Assembly (NCBI RefSeq): GCF_030433645.1
Contig: NZ_JAROCG010000001.1
Coordinates: 930,001 to 994,000 of the forward strand
Source of the DNA: Arthrobacter burdickii
Lineage (GTDB): Bacteria; Actinomycetota; Actinomycetes; Actinomycetales; Micrococcaceae
Length of the DNA stretch: 64,000 nucleotides
Reading direction: 5' to 3'
Below, piece after piece: positions 33,703-42,711 of this stretch; position 1 is the first letter of the stretch, and the number at the start of each line of letters is the position of its first letter. The notes beneath the pieces were generated by a model. It had not been told where the DNA came from. It saw nothing but the letters and a program-made list of their open reading frames with translations, and searched no databases. The position numbers and the translations under genes were made by a program.

Positions 33703-34223
33703 GGTGTGGCCTGGTCGAGGGCGGCCTGCAGCGAGGCGGCGTACGCCTCGGACGTGTAGGTCGCCCCGCTGATCATGGTGATGTCGCTGGTCTGCGTGGT
33801 GAGGACGGCGTTCCGGAGCAGGGGTGCCACCTGCCCGTTGATGTCCCGCGATACCGGATTCTGGGCGACGAGTGAGGCCTCGACGTCGGTGATGACGCCG
33901 TCCGCTACTGTGACTCCGACCTCCACCGACCCGCGGGGGTAGGGGATCGGGGGGCCAAAGAAGGTGCCGTCCGAGGCGTCGAGGGCGGTGGAGGGAGCTG
34001 GGGTGGCGGCAGCCTCGAAACGCGCTCCGCGCCCATCCCCGCCCGCACGCCCGGGGCGGCCGGAGCGGTCGGCGAAGGCCTGGGACATGCGTCCTTCAGC
34101 GCGCCCGTCGCGGTCCTGGGCCGTCGTCGCCGTCGCATCACTGGTCGAAGTGCCGAGCTGCCAGCCGACGATGAGGATGCAGGTGGTGATGGTGACTGCC
34201 GAAGCGAAGGCCCGGAGTCTCAT
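33699..34223 (-). CDS. Extracytoplasmic FMN-binding domain protein
   Basis: A 174-residue exported protein: one N-terminal hydrophobic segment (about 5-24), a Gly/Arg/Ala-rich linker and an FMN-binding domain. The flavinylation site is the threonine in MISGATYTSEAY (about residues 151-162), fitting the S/D-G-A-T-x-S/T-S pattern recognised by ApbE. It overlaps apbE by 4 bp. The membrane-tethered FMN would carry electrons from the membrane flavoprotein to an external acceptor. Confidence 0.88.
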   Translation of the reverse strand: MRLRAFASAVTITTCILIVGWQLGTSTSDATATTAQDRDGRAEGRMSQAFADRSGRPGRAGGDGRGARFEAAATPAPSTALDASDGTFFGPPIPYPRGSVEVGVTVADGVITDVEASLVAQNPVSRDINGQVAPLLRNAVLTTQTSDITMISGATYTSEAYAASLQAALDQATP

Positions 34224-34334
34224 GGTTCGTCCTTTCGGGGGAAGGTGGAGCCCTGTCGCGCAGGAGGTCCAGGGGTGGTTCTGCAGGAGGGCTTGGAGGC
34301 GTGGCTGGAGGCGTTGCGGGGCAGCGCCGTCCTG

Positions 34335-34778
34335 TCACAGGCCTGCCTGATCGAGTGCCGATTGCAGCGAGGAGAGGTAGCCCTCGGACGTGTACGTGGC
34401 CCCGCTGACCATGCTCACGTCCGCCGACTGCGCCGTGAGCACCTCGCTGCGCAGGAGGGGAACCGCGCGTGCGCTGATGCTCCTGGACCGTCCGTCGTCG
34501 GCGCTCACCTCGGCGGTGGCATCGGTGAGCGTTCCGTCCTCGACGGTGATCGATACGGTGATCGAGCCGTACCGGGACGTGCTGGTGGTGCCCGTGTAGG
34601 AGGCGGCCGCCCCCGTGTCCAGCGCACTACTGGCAGGCGACCCATCATCGGTGCCGGTGCCGGTGGGTGGGCTCGTGGTGCTGCCAGCGACAGTGGCAGG
34701 CTGTCCGCCGAGCTGCCAGCCCAGGACGAGGATCGACAGGGAGGCGGCAGCCGATCCGAGGATGGCCCGGGCCCTCAT
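34335..34778 (-). CDS. Second extracytoplasmic FMN-binding domain protein
   Basis: A 147-residue paralogue of the preceding FMN-binding protein: N-terminal hydrophobic anchor (about 5-23 ending GWQLGG), a Ser/Thr/Gly linker and an FMN-binding domain with VSGATYTSEGY near residues 124-134. Both paralogues share the segment GWQLG after the anchor. The ATG overlaps the stop of the ferric-reductase-like gene (ATGA). The longer open frame upstream is only the shadow of that gene. Confidence 0.88.
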   Translation of the reverse strand: MRARAILGSAAASLSILVLGWQLGGQPATVAGSTTSPPTGTGTDDGSPASSALDTGAAASYTGTTSTSRYGSITVSITVEDGTLTDATAEVSADDGRSRSISARAVPLLRSEVLTAQSADVSMVSGATYTSEGYLSSLQSALDQAGL

Positions 34779-36238
34779 AGTGCGAACTTCTCCGCGTGGA
34801 TGCTCCCGGCCGGGATCCCGGCGTCGAGGGCGTCCTGCCGTACGAGGTCGGTCCAGGGCAGGGGACCGCAGACGTACACGTCCGGAACCTGCCCCGCCGG
34901 CAGGTAGGAGGCGAGGGTGTAGCCCGCTCCCACCGCCGTCGCCGGCAGCCAGGACGAGTGCCCGGTTGCCCGCCGGCCGGTCAGGACGAAGAGGCGCGCG
35001 CCCCGGTACTCGCACAGGGCGCTGATCTCGTCGAGGAGGTACACCTCGGCAGGACTGGATGCACGGAGGATCACCGTTGCGTCCCCGGGAAGGAAGGTCA
35101 GGCCCTCGAGGAGCCCGCGGATCGGGGCGTTGCCGATGCCCGAGCCCACCAGGAGCACGTGGCGCGAGGTGCGGGCGGCTTCGGTGAAGATGCCGTACGG
35201 GCCTTCGATCGCCACCCTCGTCCCGGGGCGGATGTCCATCAGCCTGGCGGTGCCGGCTCCGAGGTTCCGGACCGTGATGCGCAGGGACGTCCGCGTCGGA
35301 GGAGCCGAGACGGAGAACGGGTGGGGCTGCCACCAGAGTTCCGGAGTGAGGAAACGCCAGATGAAGAACTGTCCTGCCTGGGCATGCAATCGTTCGAGGT
35401 CCCGGCCCGTCATGTCGATGGTGACCACGCCCGGGGCAACGCCGGTGACCCGGGTGATGCGCACCTGGTGACGCAGGGAGCGGGTGAGCGGTACCAGCAC
35501 CCGATAGGCCAGGACGGCTGCGCCGGTCAGGATCATCAGTGTCAGCCAGTACCACCGCTGGAGGGTGCCGGGCGAGAAGAGTCCGCTGAGGCTGAACTGG
35601 TGCGGGATGGAGAGGGCCACCGCAGCGTAGGTCAGCAGGTGGATAGCATGCCAGACCTCCTGGTCGAGCCGGCGCTTGACGGCCACCAGGGAGGTGACGG
35701 CGACGAGGGTGAACAGGCCCAGGGAGACCACCGCCCACTGCAGGTTTCGGCCGCTCGCCCAGAGCGAGAATGCTTCGGTGATCGGACTGATGCCCTCGGT
35801 GGCGGCATACCCCAGGAGCAGCAGCGCACCATGCGCGGCCAGCAGGTAGAGGATGGGTTTGCCCAGCGCCCCGTGGAGCGCGAGGGCCTTGTCCTGCCCG
35901 ATCGTCCTGTCGATGGCCGGTACCCTCGCCGACAGCAGGAACATGACCAGCACCAGGTCCATGGCGGCGAGGCCCGCGACCACTCCCAGGGACGTCAGGA
36001 ATCCCGACGGCGTCCCGAAGCCCGATGCTCCGCCGTCGCTGAGGTAGAGGGCAACAGCAACAGCGACGGACGCGGCCAGGACGACGGTGAGGGCGTCGGT
36101 CGCCTGCAACCGCCTACGTGCCCTCTGCCGGTAGGCGGAGAGGGGCAGGCCCAGGGTCGGCGGTACGACGGGCGCCGGCGGCAACAGCCGGCGCGGAGTG
36201 ACGGGAGGGACCTGGGTCGAAGGGTCGTGGAGGGTCAT
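34775..36238 (-). CDS. Ferric-reductase-like membrane flavoprotein
   Basis: A 487-residue protein with about six membrane segments in the N-terminal half (ferric reductase-like domain; likely haem histidines in ALHGALGKPILYLLAAHG and WHAIHLLTYAAVALSIPHQF). The C-terminal half is an oxidoreductase module: FAD loop HPFSVSAPP, NAD(P) loop LLVGSGIGNAPIRGL, and the terminal FAL. It would pass electrons from cytosolic NAD(P)H across the membrane. Its coupling to two FMN-binding proteins and ApbE points to FMN carriers outside the membrane as acceptors. Confidence 0.88.
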   Translation of the reverse strand: MTLHDPSTQVPPVTPRRLLPPAPVVPPTLGLPLSAYRQRARRRLQATDALTVVLAASVAVAVALYLSDGGASGFGTPSGFLTSLGVVAGLAAMDLVLVMFLLSARVPAIDRTIGQDKALALHGALGKPILYLLAAHGALLLLGYAATEGISPITEAFSLWASGRNLQWAVVSLGLFTLVAVTSLVAVKRRLDQEVWHAIHLLTYAAVALSIPHQFSLSGLFSPGTLQRWYWLTLMILTGAAVLAYRVLVPLTRSLRHQVRITRVTGVAPGVVTIDMTGRDLERLHAQAGQFFIWRFLTPELWWQPHPFSVSAPPTRTSLRITVRNLGAGTARLMDIRPGTRVAIEGPYGIFTEAARTSRHVLLVGSGIGNAPIRGLLEGLTFLPGDATVILRASSPAEVYLLDEISALCEYRGARLFVLTGRRATGHSSWLPATAVGAGYTLASYLPAGQVPDVYVCGPLPWTDLVRQDALDAGIPAGSIHAEKFAL

Positions 36239-36374
36239 ACATCAGTTCTACGAACCCACCCTGTGCGCAGTCTTGGTGACCGTTAGCACCGGGCTGTGAC
36301 CACCGGAACCGATATCTGTAGCCGCTGGGCGGCCCGTCCACCTGCAGGCTCCGGCTTGCTGCCGCTGGAAGGTC

Positions 36375-37058
36375 CTAGCGGTCGGCGCCGGAGTGTGCCA
36401 GGTAGGCGTCGAGGGTTGCACCGCGGTGGAGGCGGGCGGCCCGCTCGATCGCGTCGGCGTCCGCACCGGTCTCGATGAGCTGGAGGAGCGCCTCGTGTTC
36501 CTCGACCGATTCCCGGGCGCGGCCGGGAACGAAACGGAAGGTCGAGGACCGCAGGGATGCCAGGCGGTTCCAGCCCCGGTGCACCAGGTCGAGGATGTGG
36601 GGATTGGGGCACTGCTCGAAGAGGATGGCGTGGAAGTCCTGGTTCAGCCGGGTGAAGCGCAGCGGGTCGAAGTGCTGCAGGCATGCCCGCATCTCCTCAT
36701 TGACCGCGCGCGCGCGGGTGATGTCCCCGGGGCCGATGAGGGGAGCGGACAGCGCTGTGGCCGCGCCCTCGACGAGGCTCAGGGTCTGCATCGTATAGAG
36801 GTACTCGGTGGGATCGATGCCCGCGACCGTCGCTCCCACATTGCGCGTGAAGGTGACCAGGCCCTCGGCTTCGAGGCGGCGGATCGCCTCACGCACGGGC
36901 ACCACGCTCACGCCGAGGTCATGGGCGATCTTCGCGAGCACGAGGCGGTGCCCGGGCGGGTAGGTGCCGTCCACAATCCGCGCCGTGACTGCGGCGTACG
37001 CCTGCTGGGACTTGCTGCCCACGGCAGCCCGTTCGGATGCTCCTGCCAGCTCGGTCAT
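36375..37058 (-). CDS. GntR family regulator, FadR (FCD) subfamily
   Basis: A 227-residue regulator. The N-terminal winged helix (LVLAKIAHDLGVSVVPVREAIRRLEAEGLV) is followed by an all-helical FCD domain with likely metal ligands in RLNQDFHAILFEQC and VEEHEALLQLIE. An ATG at 37058 with a strong AGGAGGGA site is preferred to an ATG at 37085. FCD regulators usually sense carboxylic acids. A TCGTATACGA palindrome of the kind bound by this subfamily lies at 42564, between the MFS and CitE-like genes, which makes those candidate targets. Confidence 0.88.
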   Translation of the reverse strand: MTELAGASERAAVGSKSQQAYAAVTARIVDGTYPPGHRLVLAKIAHDLGVSVVPVREAIRRLEAEGLVTFTRNVGATVAGIDPTEYLYTMQTLSLVEGAATALSAPLIGPGDITRARAVNEEMRACLQHFDPLRFTRLNQDFHAILFEQCPNPHILDLVHRGWNRLASLRSSTFRFVPGRARESVEEHEALLQLIETGADADAIERAARLHRGATLDAYLAHSGADR

Positions 37059-37095
37059 CGGACCGTCCCTCCTGCTCTTCCCCATACCAGGTCCG

Positions 37096-38139
37096 TCATG
37101 TCGGTCCGAACAGCCAGCGCCACCACCGCGACGGCTCGGGTTCCGGTTCGGGTTCCGGCGCAGGTCCCTCGCCCAGGGCTCGTGCAGCCTCGACGATGTC
37201 GTCCGTCGTGAGCGTCATGACGTCGTCGCGATCGAGCGCGTCGAGGTCCCGGTCCTCGTCGAGGGACAGCCTCAGTGCCTGGCGGTTGAGCGCCTGCTCG
37301 AACAGTGTGCGGGCGAACCGCGCGTTGCCGGAGTCCTCTCCGGCGTGAAGGCCGGCGAGGACGCGGCGCAGCATCTGCTCCGCGCCGGGCTCCAGCGTGT
37401 ACTCGTGCTGGACCAGCATCTGGGTGAAGATCGTCTGGAGCGCGTCGACGGAGTAGTCCGGGAAGGTGATCTCGCGGGCGAACCGGGAGCGCAAGCCGGG
37501 GTTGGAGAGCAGGAACGACTCCATCAGCCGCGGATAGCCGGCCACGATCACGACCAGACGGTGGCGGTGATCCTCCATCCGCTTGAGCAGGACCTCGATC
37601 GCCTCGGGGCCGAAGTCCGTCCGGCCGTCCTCCGGGGTCAGGGCGTAGGCCTCATCGATGAACAGGACGCCGTCCAGCGCCCGCCGGATCACCCGGTCCG
37701 TCTTGATGGCGGTCGCACCGACGTACTGTCCCACCAGGCCCGACCGGTCGACCTCGACCAGGTGGCCTTTCTGCAGCAGTCCGACCGCGCGGTACATCTC
37801 GGCCAGGAGCCGAGCCACCGTGGTCTTACCGGTGCCCGGGTTTCCGAGGAATACCAGGTGCTGTGATGTCGCCACCTCCGGCAGCCCGTGCGCCTTGCGG
37901 CGCGCCTGGACCTGCAGTAGTGCAACGAGCGCCCGCACCTGTTCCTTCACGGTTTCCAGCCCGACCAGCGCGTCGAGCTCGGCCTGCACCTCGGAGAGCG
38001 GCCGGGCCGGCCCGGGCCGGGTACCGATGAGATCACCCATCAGGTCATCCACCCGCTCCGAACCGGGAAGCTTCAGCTGATCGGCCAGATGCCCGATCGT
38101 TTCGCGCAGGTCCTCGAGCGGATTGCGGCTGGCAGCCAT
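37096..38139 (-). CDS. CbxX/CfxQ-type AAA ATPase
   Basis: A 347-residue AAA protein of the CbxX/CfxQ/SpoVK family. Walker A is FLGNPGTGKTTVARLLAEMY, Walker B is GVLFIDEAYAL, and FPDYSVDALQTIF with a C-terminal arginine-finger region is typical. Family members remodel enzymes (rubisco activase CbbX) or serve in type VII secretion (EccA); here there is no rubisco or ESX gene nearby, so the client is unknown. The C-terminus has an EPEPEPEP stretch. About 250 bp without a gene lie upstream. Confidence 0.88.
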   Translation of the reverse strand: MAASRNPLEDLRETIGHLADQLKLPGSERVDDLMGDLIGTRPGPARPLSEVQAELDALVGLETVKEQVRALVALLQVQARRKAHGLPEVATSQHLVFLGNPGTGKTTVARLLAEMYRAVGLLQKGHLVEVDRSGLVGQYVGATAIKTDRVIRRALDGVLFIDEAYALTPEDGRTDFGPEAIEVLLKRMEDHRHRLVVIVAGYPRLMESFLLSNPGLRSRFAREITFPDYSVDALQTIFTQMLVQHEYTLEPGAEQMLRRVLAGLHAGEDSGNARFARTLFEQALNRQALRLSLDEDRDLDALDRDDVMTLTTDDIVEAARALGEGPAPEPEPEPEPSRWWRWLFGPT

Positions 38140-38380
38140 GCGGTTCTCCTGTGGCGACTGATGGGCCGCGAGTGGAAGGTCCGCGGTATTTCACTGTAGT
38201 ACTCCCTTCTCCCGTGAGGTGGGCGCTGTCCCTCCTGTTCCTTCCCGAAAACCTCCACCCGCGGCATGGTGGTGGACCTCGGGCCGTGGTGGAATGGGCA
38301 CCCGAAGGATCCGCCCGCCCGCACCGGGAACGACGCTCCACCCCGCTTCCGGTGCACAGGCTCCGACGTGGGAGACGCCC

Positions 38381-38497
38381 ATGGCTGACCGCGCAGCACC
38401 TACCGGGACAACACCAACAAGGGCACGGTGGGCCGCCGTCATAGCGATCAACTTCTTCGGTCCGATCCTGTACTTCTGGAAAGGGATCCGGCGCTGA
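38381..38497 (+). CDS. 38-residue single-helix peptide like the PLDc_N tail
   Basis: A short frame with GGGAGA upstream encodes one hydrophobic segment ending in NFFGPILYFWKGIRR. This matches the second membrane helix of the PLDc N-terminal family (N--GPI-YF--GR), but the first helix is missing. It may be a real membrane micropeptide or a fragment. Too short for domain tools to call with certainty. Confidence 0.5.
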   Translation: MADRAAPTGTTPTRARWAAVIAINFFGPILYFWKGIRR

Positions 38498-38587
38498 TGA
38501 CGGAGCCTGGCGTGGAAGTACAGCCGCAGCCCGACCGGACGCGGGTGCAAGGGGCTGAGTCCTGACCTACCACGGAGGAGAGAACTG

Positions 38588-39154
38588 ATGCGCACTGTGA
38601 CCTATTCGATGGGGGTCTCCCTGGACGGCTACATCGTCGGTCCGGATGGGGGATTCGACTTTACGACACCGGATGAGGAGGTCTTCCGGTCAGCCATCGA
38701 CGAGATCCGCACGATCGGTGTCCACCTGCTGGGCCGCCGACTCTACGAGACGATGCTGTACTGGGAGACCGCCGACCAGGAGCCGTCGATCGGTGAGGCG
38801 GACCGCGAGTGGACCGCGCTCTGGAAACCACTCCCGAAGGTGGTGTTCTCCCACTCGCTCACTGCAGTCCGCGGAAGCAACACCCGCCTGGCGTCGGGCA
38901 GCCTGTTACAGGAGATCGAGCGCCTGCGAGCGGAGCCGGCGGAGGGAGATATCGCGATCGGGGGCGCCGCGCTCGCCGAGGAGGCGGCGGCACTGGGCCT
39001 CATCGACGAGTACCGGGTCAGGGTCCACCCCGTGCTGGTCGGTGGCGGGCGCCCGTTCTTCCCGCGCCACCAGCGCCGGACGGACCTCGAACTCGTCGGG
39101 AGCCATGTCTTCGGCTCGGGCGTCGTCACCTCCCGCTACCGTGTGCGGCGCTGA
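38588..39154 (+). CDS. Dihydrofolate reductase family protein (RibD C-terminal type)
   Basis: A 188-residue protein of the DHFR-like/RibD_C family. TYSMGVSLDGYIVGPDGG at the N-terminus, LLGRRLYETMLYW, and DIAIGGAALAEEAAALGLIDEYRVRVHPVLVGGG give the usual pattern for NADPH-dependent reductases of this group. The physiological substrate is generally unknown. GGAGGAGAG precedes the ATG, and it converges on the ThDP enzyme gene. Confidence 0.88.
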   Translation: MRTVTYSMGVSLDGYIVGPDGGFDFTTPDEEVFRSAIDEIRTIGVHLLGRRLYETMLYWETADQEPSIGEADREWTALWKPLPKVVFSHSLTAVRGSNTRLASGSLLQEIERLRAEPAEGDIAIGGAALAEEAAALGLIDEYRVRVHPVLVGGGRPFFPRHQRRTDLELVGSHVFGSGVVTSRYRVRR

Positions 39155-39156
39155 CC

Positions 39157-40806
39157 TCAGCGGGCGCCGGTAGCAGCAGCGACGATCTCCTGCATATAGG
39201 GCGCGACGACCTGCTGTGAGACCTTGCAGTCGAGCAGCAGCACGCCGTCGTCGTCGGACGCCAGCCAGCCCTCCAGTTCGGCGAGGTCATCGAGGGAACC
39301 GATGGTCCTGCCCCTGGCGCCGAGTGCAGTGGCGAGCGCAGCGAAGTCGACCTCCTCGATCATCATGGGCCCGGCATTGATGCCACGCACGGCATACTGG
39401 TGGATCTCGGCCCCGTAGGCGGCGTCATTGAAGACCACGATGACCGCGCGGCGCGCTGAGCGGATGACGGTGTCGAGGTCAGCGAGGGCCATCAGGGCCC
39501 CGCCGTCTCCGGTGCAGAGGACAATCGTCGAGCCGGGCAGGGCGCGGGCGGCACCGACGGCACTCGGAAACCCGAGGCCGATGGTCTGGTACGCCGTGCC
39601 GACCATGATCATGCGGTTCGGTGCCGGAACGTGCAGATAGCCGGGCGCCCAGCCGATGAAGTGGCCGCCGTCCTGCACGATGGTGCGGTCCGCAGGTAGC
39701 AGCCGGTCGAGCAGGCGGCACAGGCTCCGCGGGTCCAGGCGGCCGTCGGGGGCGGTCGGCTCCCCGTCGTCGCGCTCGTCGTGGGCGTGCAGCGCCTGCC
39801 GGGCGGCGGCGTTCCGCCAGCGGCGGTCCGCAGGCGTTTCCTCCACGGTTTCGAGGAGGACCTGCGCCACCGCCCGGGCGTCCCCGCGGATGAAGTCGGT
39901 GACGGCGGAGGAGGTCGGGCCCACTGCGAGGTCGACCTGGATGACGCGTGCGGTGGGGTTGAAGGAGTGGCCGAAGCGCATCGTGAACTGGTTGAGGCGC
40001 GCACCGAGGACCAGGACGACGTCGGCCTGTTCGATGAGGTCCGCCGTGCGGGCGGACGCGAAGCCTCCTGCCACGCCGAGGTCCGAAGGGTGCTCCTGGA
40101 AGAATCCGGCGGCGAAGGCGGATGTCGCCGTGAGGGCTCCGATACGCTCCGCGAGCCTCGCGGCCGCGTCCTGTGCGCTGCTCAGCCAGGCTCCCCGGCC
40201 GGCGAGCACCAGGGGTCGCTGTGCCGAGGACAGGAGGTCGGCGATGCGCCGGATGTCGCCGTCGGCCGGGGTGGGGAGGGGATCCGCAGGCGTTGTGGTG
40301 CGTGCTTCCTCCTCCGCGGCCTCGACGCCGGCGAGGTCGTAGGGGATGGCGAGGACCACCGCTTCCCGGTGTTGGAGTGCGTGGTCGAGGGCTGCTGTCG
40401 TCACCTCCCCGGGGCGGGTCGCCGACACGGTGAAGGTGGTGACGCCGAGCCCCTTCGCGATTTGGGACTGGTCCACGTCCCACGGACGCAGGCCCGTGGT
40501 CGGAGCGTCGCCGACGACCAGGACGAGCGGGATATCGGCCCGCACGGCTTCGGCAAGCGGCGTCAGGGCATTGGTGAACCCGGCCCCGTAGGTGGTCGTG
40601 GCGACGGCGAGGTTCCCGCTGGCTCGATAGTAGGCGTCAGCGGCAGCGACGGCGCCCGCCTCGTGGCGCACGGCGGTGTAGTGCAGGGAGTCGGAGGACG
40701 CCATCACGGCGTCCAGGAAGTGGGCGTTTCCGTTCCCCATGACACCGAAGACCTCGGTGACGGCGGGTCGGAGGGCGGACACGATGCGGGCTGAGACTGA
40801 GGTCAT
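39157..40806 (-). CDS. ThDP-dependent enzyme of the acetolactate synthase / decarboxylase family
   Basis: A 549-residue ThDP enzyme with the three-domain IlvB/benzoylformate-decarboxylase layout. The N-terminal Glu that activates ThDP is in AVRHEAGAVAAADAYYRASG; the central domain is near residues 190-330; the C-terminal ThDP motif is CTGDGGALMALADLDTV followed by VVFNDAAYGAE. ASGNLAVATTTYGAGFTNAL is typical. The lack of a small regulatory subunit gene argues against acetolactate synthase in branched-chain biosynthesis; a 2-oxoacid decarboxylase or catabolic lyase is likelier. Confidence 0.85.
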   Translation of the reverse strand: MTSVSARIVSALRPAVTEVFGVMGNGNAHFLDAVMASSDSLHYTAVRHEAGAVAAADAYYRASGNLAVATTTYGAGFTNALTPLAEAVRADIPLVLVVGDAPTTGLRPWDVDQSQIAKGLGVTTFTVSATRPGEVTTAALDHALQHREAVVLAIPYDLAGVEAAEEEARTTTPADPLPTPADGDIRRIADLLSSAQRPLVLAGRGAWLSSAQDAAARLAERIGALTATSAFAAGFFQEHPSDLGVAGGFASARTADLIEQADVVLVLGARLNQFTMRFGHSFNPTARVIQVDLAVGPTSSAVTDFIRGDARAVAQVLLETVEETPADRRWRNAAARQALHAHDERDDGEPTAPDGRLDPRSLCRLLDRLLPADRTIVQDGGHFIGWAPGYLHVPAPNRMIMVGTAYQTIGLGFPSAVGAARALPGSTIVLCTGDGGALMALADLDTVIRSARRAVIVVFNDAAYGAEIHQYAVRGINAGPMMIEEVDFAALATALGARGRTIGSLDDLAELEGWLASDDDGVLLLDCKVSQQVVAPYMQEIVAAATGAR

Positions 40807-41001
40807 CAGGAATCTTTTCGGGACGAACGTCCTCCGGGCAGCGGCGAGTGACGCACACGGTCACCCGGACGACGTTGGTGGGTGATTTCCGTATGTGCCT
40901 CGGGCCGCTTCGCCCTTATTGCCTCTTTTTCAGGCACGGCGCGTTCGGCGCCCGACGATCGCCACTATAGCGGACCGGCGGCCCGGTCAGGCGTGGCACC
41001 T

Positions 41002-41039
41002 GGCAGGCGGCGGAAGGGAGTCCCCTGCCGCCGCCTGCC
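41002..41039 (-). terminator. Hairpin terminator after the MFS gene
   Basis: A perfect 12-bp stem (GGCAGGCGGCGG / CCGCCGCCTGCC) begins 8 bp beyond the stop of the minus-strand MFS gene. It separates that gene from the ThDP enzyme gene on the same strand. Confidence 0.7.
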
Positions 41040-41047
41040 GGGCTCTC

Positions 41048-42409
41048 CTAGCGGGTGGTGCCCTCAGCGTCCGCGGAGCTCCTGTCCGCTTCGAGGGGCG
41101 CACCCCTGGTCTCCTTCACCAGGCTCGCCCCGATGAACGAGATGGCGCACAGGGCCATGATGTACAGCCCGATGGACCCCGACCATCCGGTGCTGCCGAG
41201 CAGGGCCTGGGCGATCAGGGGAGCGAAGGCACCGCCCAGAATGGCGCCCAGGGCATAGCCGATGCCGATGCCGGAGTAGCGGACGTTCGCGGGGAACATC
41301 TCCGCGTACATGGCTGACATGGGTCCGTAGGAGAGGCCGAGACCGATGGTGAGGATGAAGATGGCGATGCCGTAGGCCCAGATGTTCCGTGTGTCGATCA
41401 TCAGGAACATCGGGATCATCCAGACGAAGATGAGCGCGTAACCGATCTGGAAGGTACGGACGCGGCCGATCCTGTCCGAGAGGATGCCTCCGTACAGCGT
41501 GAAGATGAGCCAGCCGAACGAGGCCAGAAGGGTTGCCAGGAGGACGGGCGCAGCGGGCATGCCCAGGCTCTTCTGCGCGTACGAGGAGAGGAAGGCGATC
41601 ACGAGGTAACCGGCGGCATTATTGCCGATGAAGATGACGGCGGAGAGGATCACCTGGCGCTTGTTGGTCCTGAGGAGACTGCGCAGCGGGGTGGCGGTGT
41701 CCCGCTTGCGCTCGATCATGCGCTTGAAGACGGGGCTCTCGGCAACGGCGGCGCGGATGAAGTAGCCGATGACGATCAGGACGACGGACAGCAGGAACGG
41801 GATGCGCCAACCCCAGGCGAGGAACGCCTCCGGGCTCATGGAGCTGCGCAGCACGAACAGGACGAGCGTTGCCAGGATCATGCCGACCGGCACGCCGATC
41901 TGCGGGTAGGCGCCCCAGAAGCCGCGTTTGTCCACCGGTGCGTGCTCGACGGCCATCAGGGCCGCGCCGCCCCACTCCCCGCCGGCGGAGAAGCCTTGGA
42001 GGATGCGCAGCAGCATGAGCAGAACCGGAGCCCAGACGCCGATCTGGGCGTAGGTGGGCAGCAGGCCGATGAGGGCGGTGGCGGAACCCATCATGACCAG
42101 GGTGAACACCAGCATCGCCTTGCGTCCGATCCGGTCGCCGAGACGCCCGGCGACGACAGCGCCCAGGGGCCGGAAGAAGAAGCTGATGCCGATCGTCGCC
42201 CAGGAGACGAGTTGGGCGAGGCCCGGGCTCTCGCCCTCGAGGGGCCCGAAATACAGGCTCGCGAACACGAGGCCTGCAGCCTGGGCGAAGATGAAGAAGT
42301 CGTACCACTCGATGGTGGTACCGACCATCGTTCCGGCCAGGACCTTGCGGTCCGCAGCGCTCATACGGGTTCCGTTGCCGGGGTCGGTATGTTCGGACGC
42401 GAGTGCCAT
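41048..42409 (-). CDS. MFS transporter, metabolite:H+ symporter type
   Basis: A 453-residue, 12-helix transporter of the ProP/ShiA (MHS) family, which takes up carboxylates, betaines or aromatic acids with protons. GTTIEWYDFFIF in helix 1, GRLGDRIGRKAML (the loop 2-3 motif), LRILQGFSAGGEWGGAAL and the second-half motif GGILSDRIGRVRTF are present. The ATG at 42409 follows GGGAG; an in-frame ATG 16 codons upstream has no ribosome site. It diverges from the CitE-like gene, and a GntR-type palindrome lies between them. Confidence 0.88.
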   Translation of the reverse strand: MALASEHTDPGNGTRMSAADRKVLAGTMVGTTIEWYDFFIFAQAAGLVFASLYFGPLEGESPGLAQLVSWATIGISFFFRPLGAVVAGRLGDRIGRKAMLVFTLVMMGSATALIGLLPTYAQIGVWAPVLLMLLRILQGFSAGGEWGGAALMAVEHAPVDKRGFWGAYPQIGVPVGMILATLVLFVLRSSMSPEAFLAWGWRIPFLLSVVLIVIGYFIRAAVAESPVFKRMIERKRDTATPLRSLLRTNKRQVILSAVIFIGNNAAGYLVIAFLSSYAQKSLGMPAAPVLLATLLASFGWLIFTLYGGILSDRIGRVRTFQIGYALIFVWMIPMFLMIDTRNIWAYGIAIFILTIGLGLSYGPMSAMYAEMFPANVRYSGIGIGYALGAILGGAFAPLIAQALLGSTGWSGSIGLYIMALCAISFIGASLVKETRGAPLEADRSSADAEGTTR

Positions 42410-42563
42410 GAAAAACTCCCTTGTTTTCTGACGACGGCTGGTGCTGCGGGTGGGCATCGGATGTCACTCCGACGCATATGGGGGCGGGCAGAGGCGACGA
42501 GCACTCCCGCGAGGGGCCCCCCAGAAGGCGGCCCGACCCGAGTGCTCCACGCCGAGTACGAAA

Positions 42564-42573
42564 TCGTATACGA
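42564..42573. promoter_or_regulatory. GntR-type operator candidate
   Basis: The perfect palindrome TCGTATACGA has the GTATAC core favoured by FadR/FCD-type GntR proteins. It sits in the 302-bp gap between the divergent MFS and CitE-like genes. The only GntR gene in the window is at 36375-37058. Confidence 0.5.
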
Positions 42574-42711
42574 ATGGTAGGCCCGACCCTTCGGCGGGTC
42601 AAGGTGCGAGGCGTGTCCCTCCCGACGGGCAGCCCGTTTTGGTCGTAGTGTTCACGAGGTGCGGGGCGTCTCCGTTGGATAATGCGCGGCAGTCCTCAGT
42701 ACTGTTTGAGG

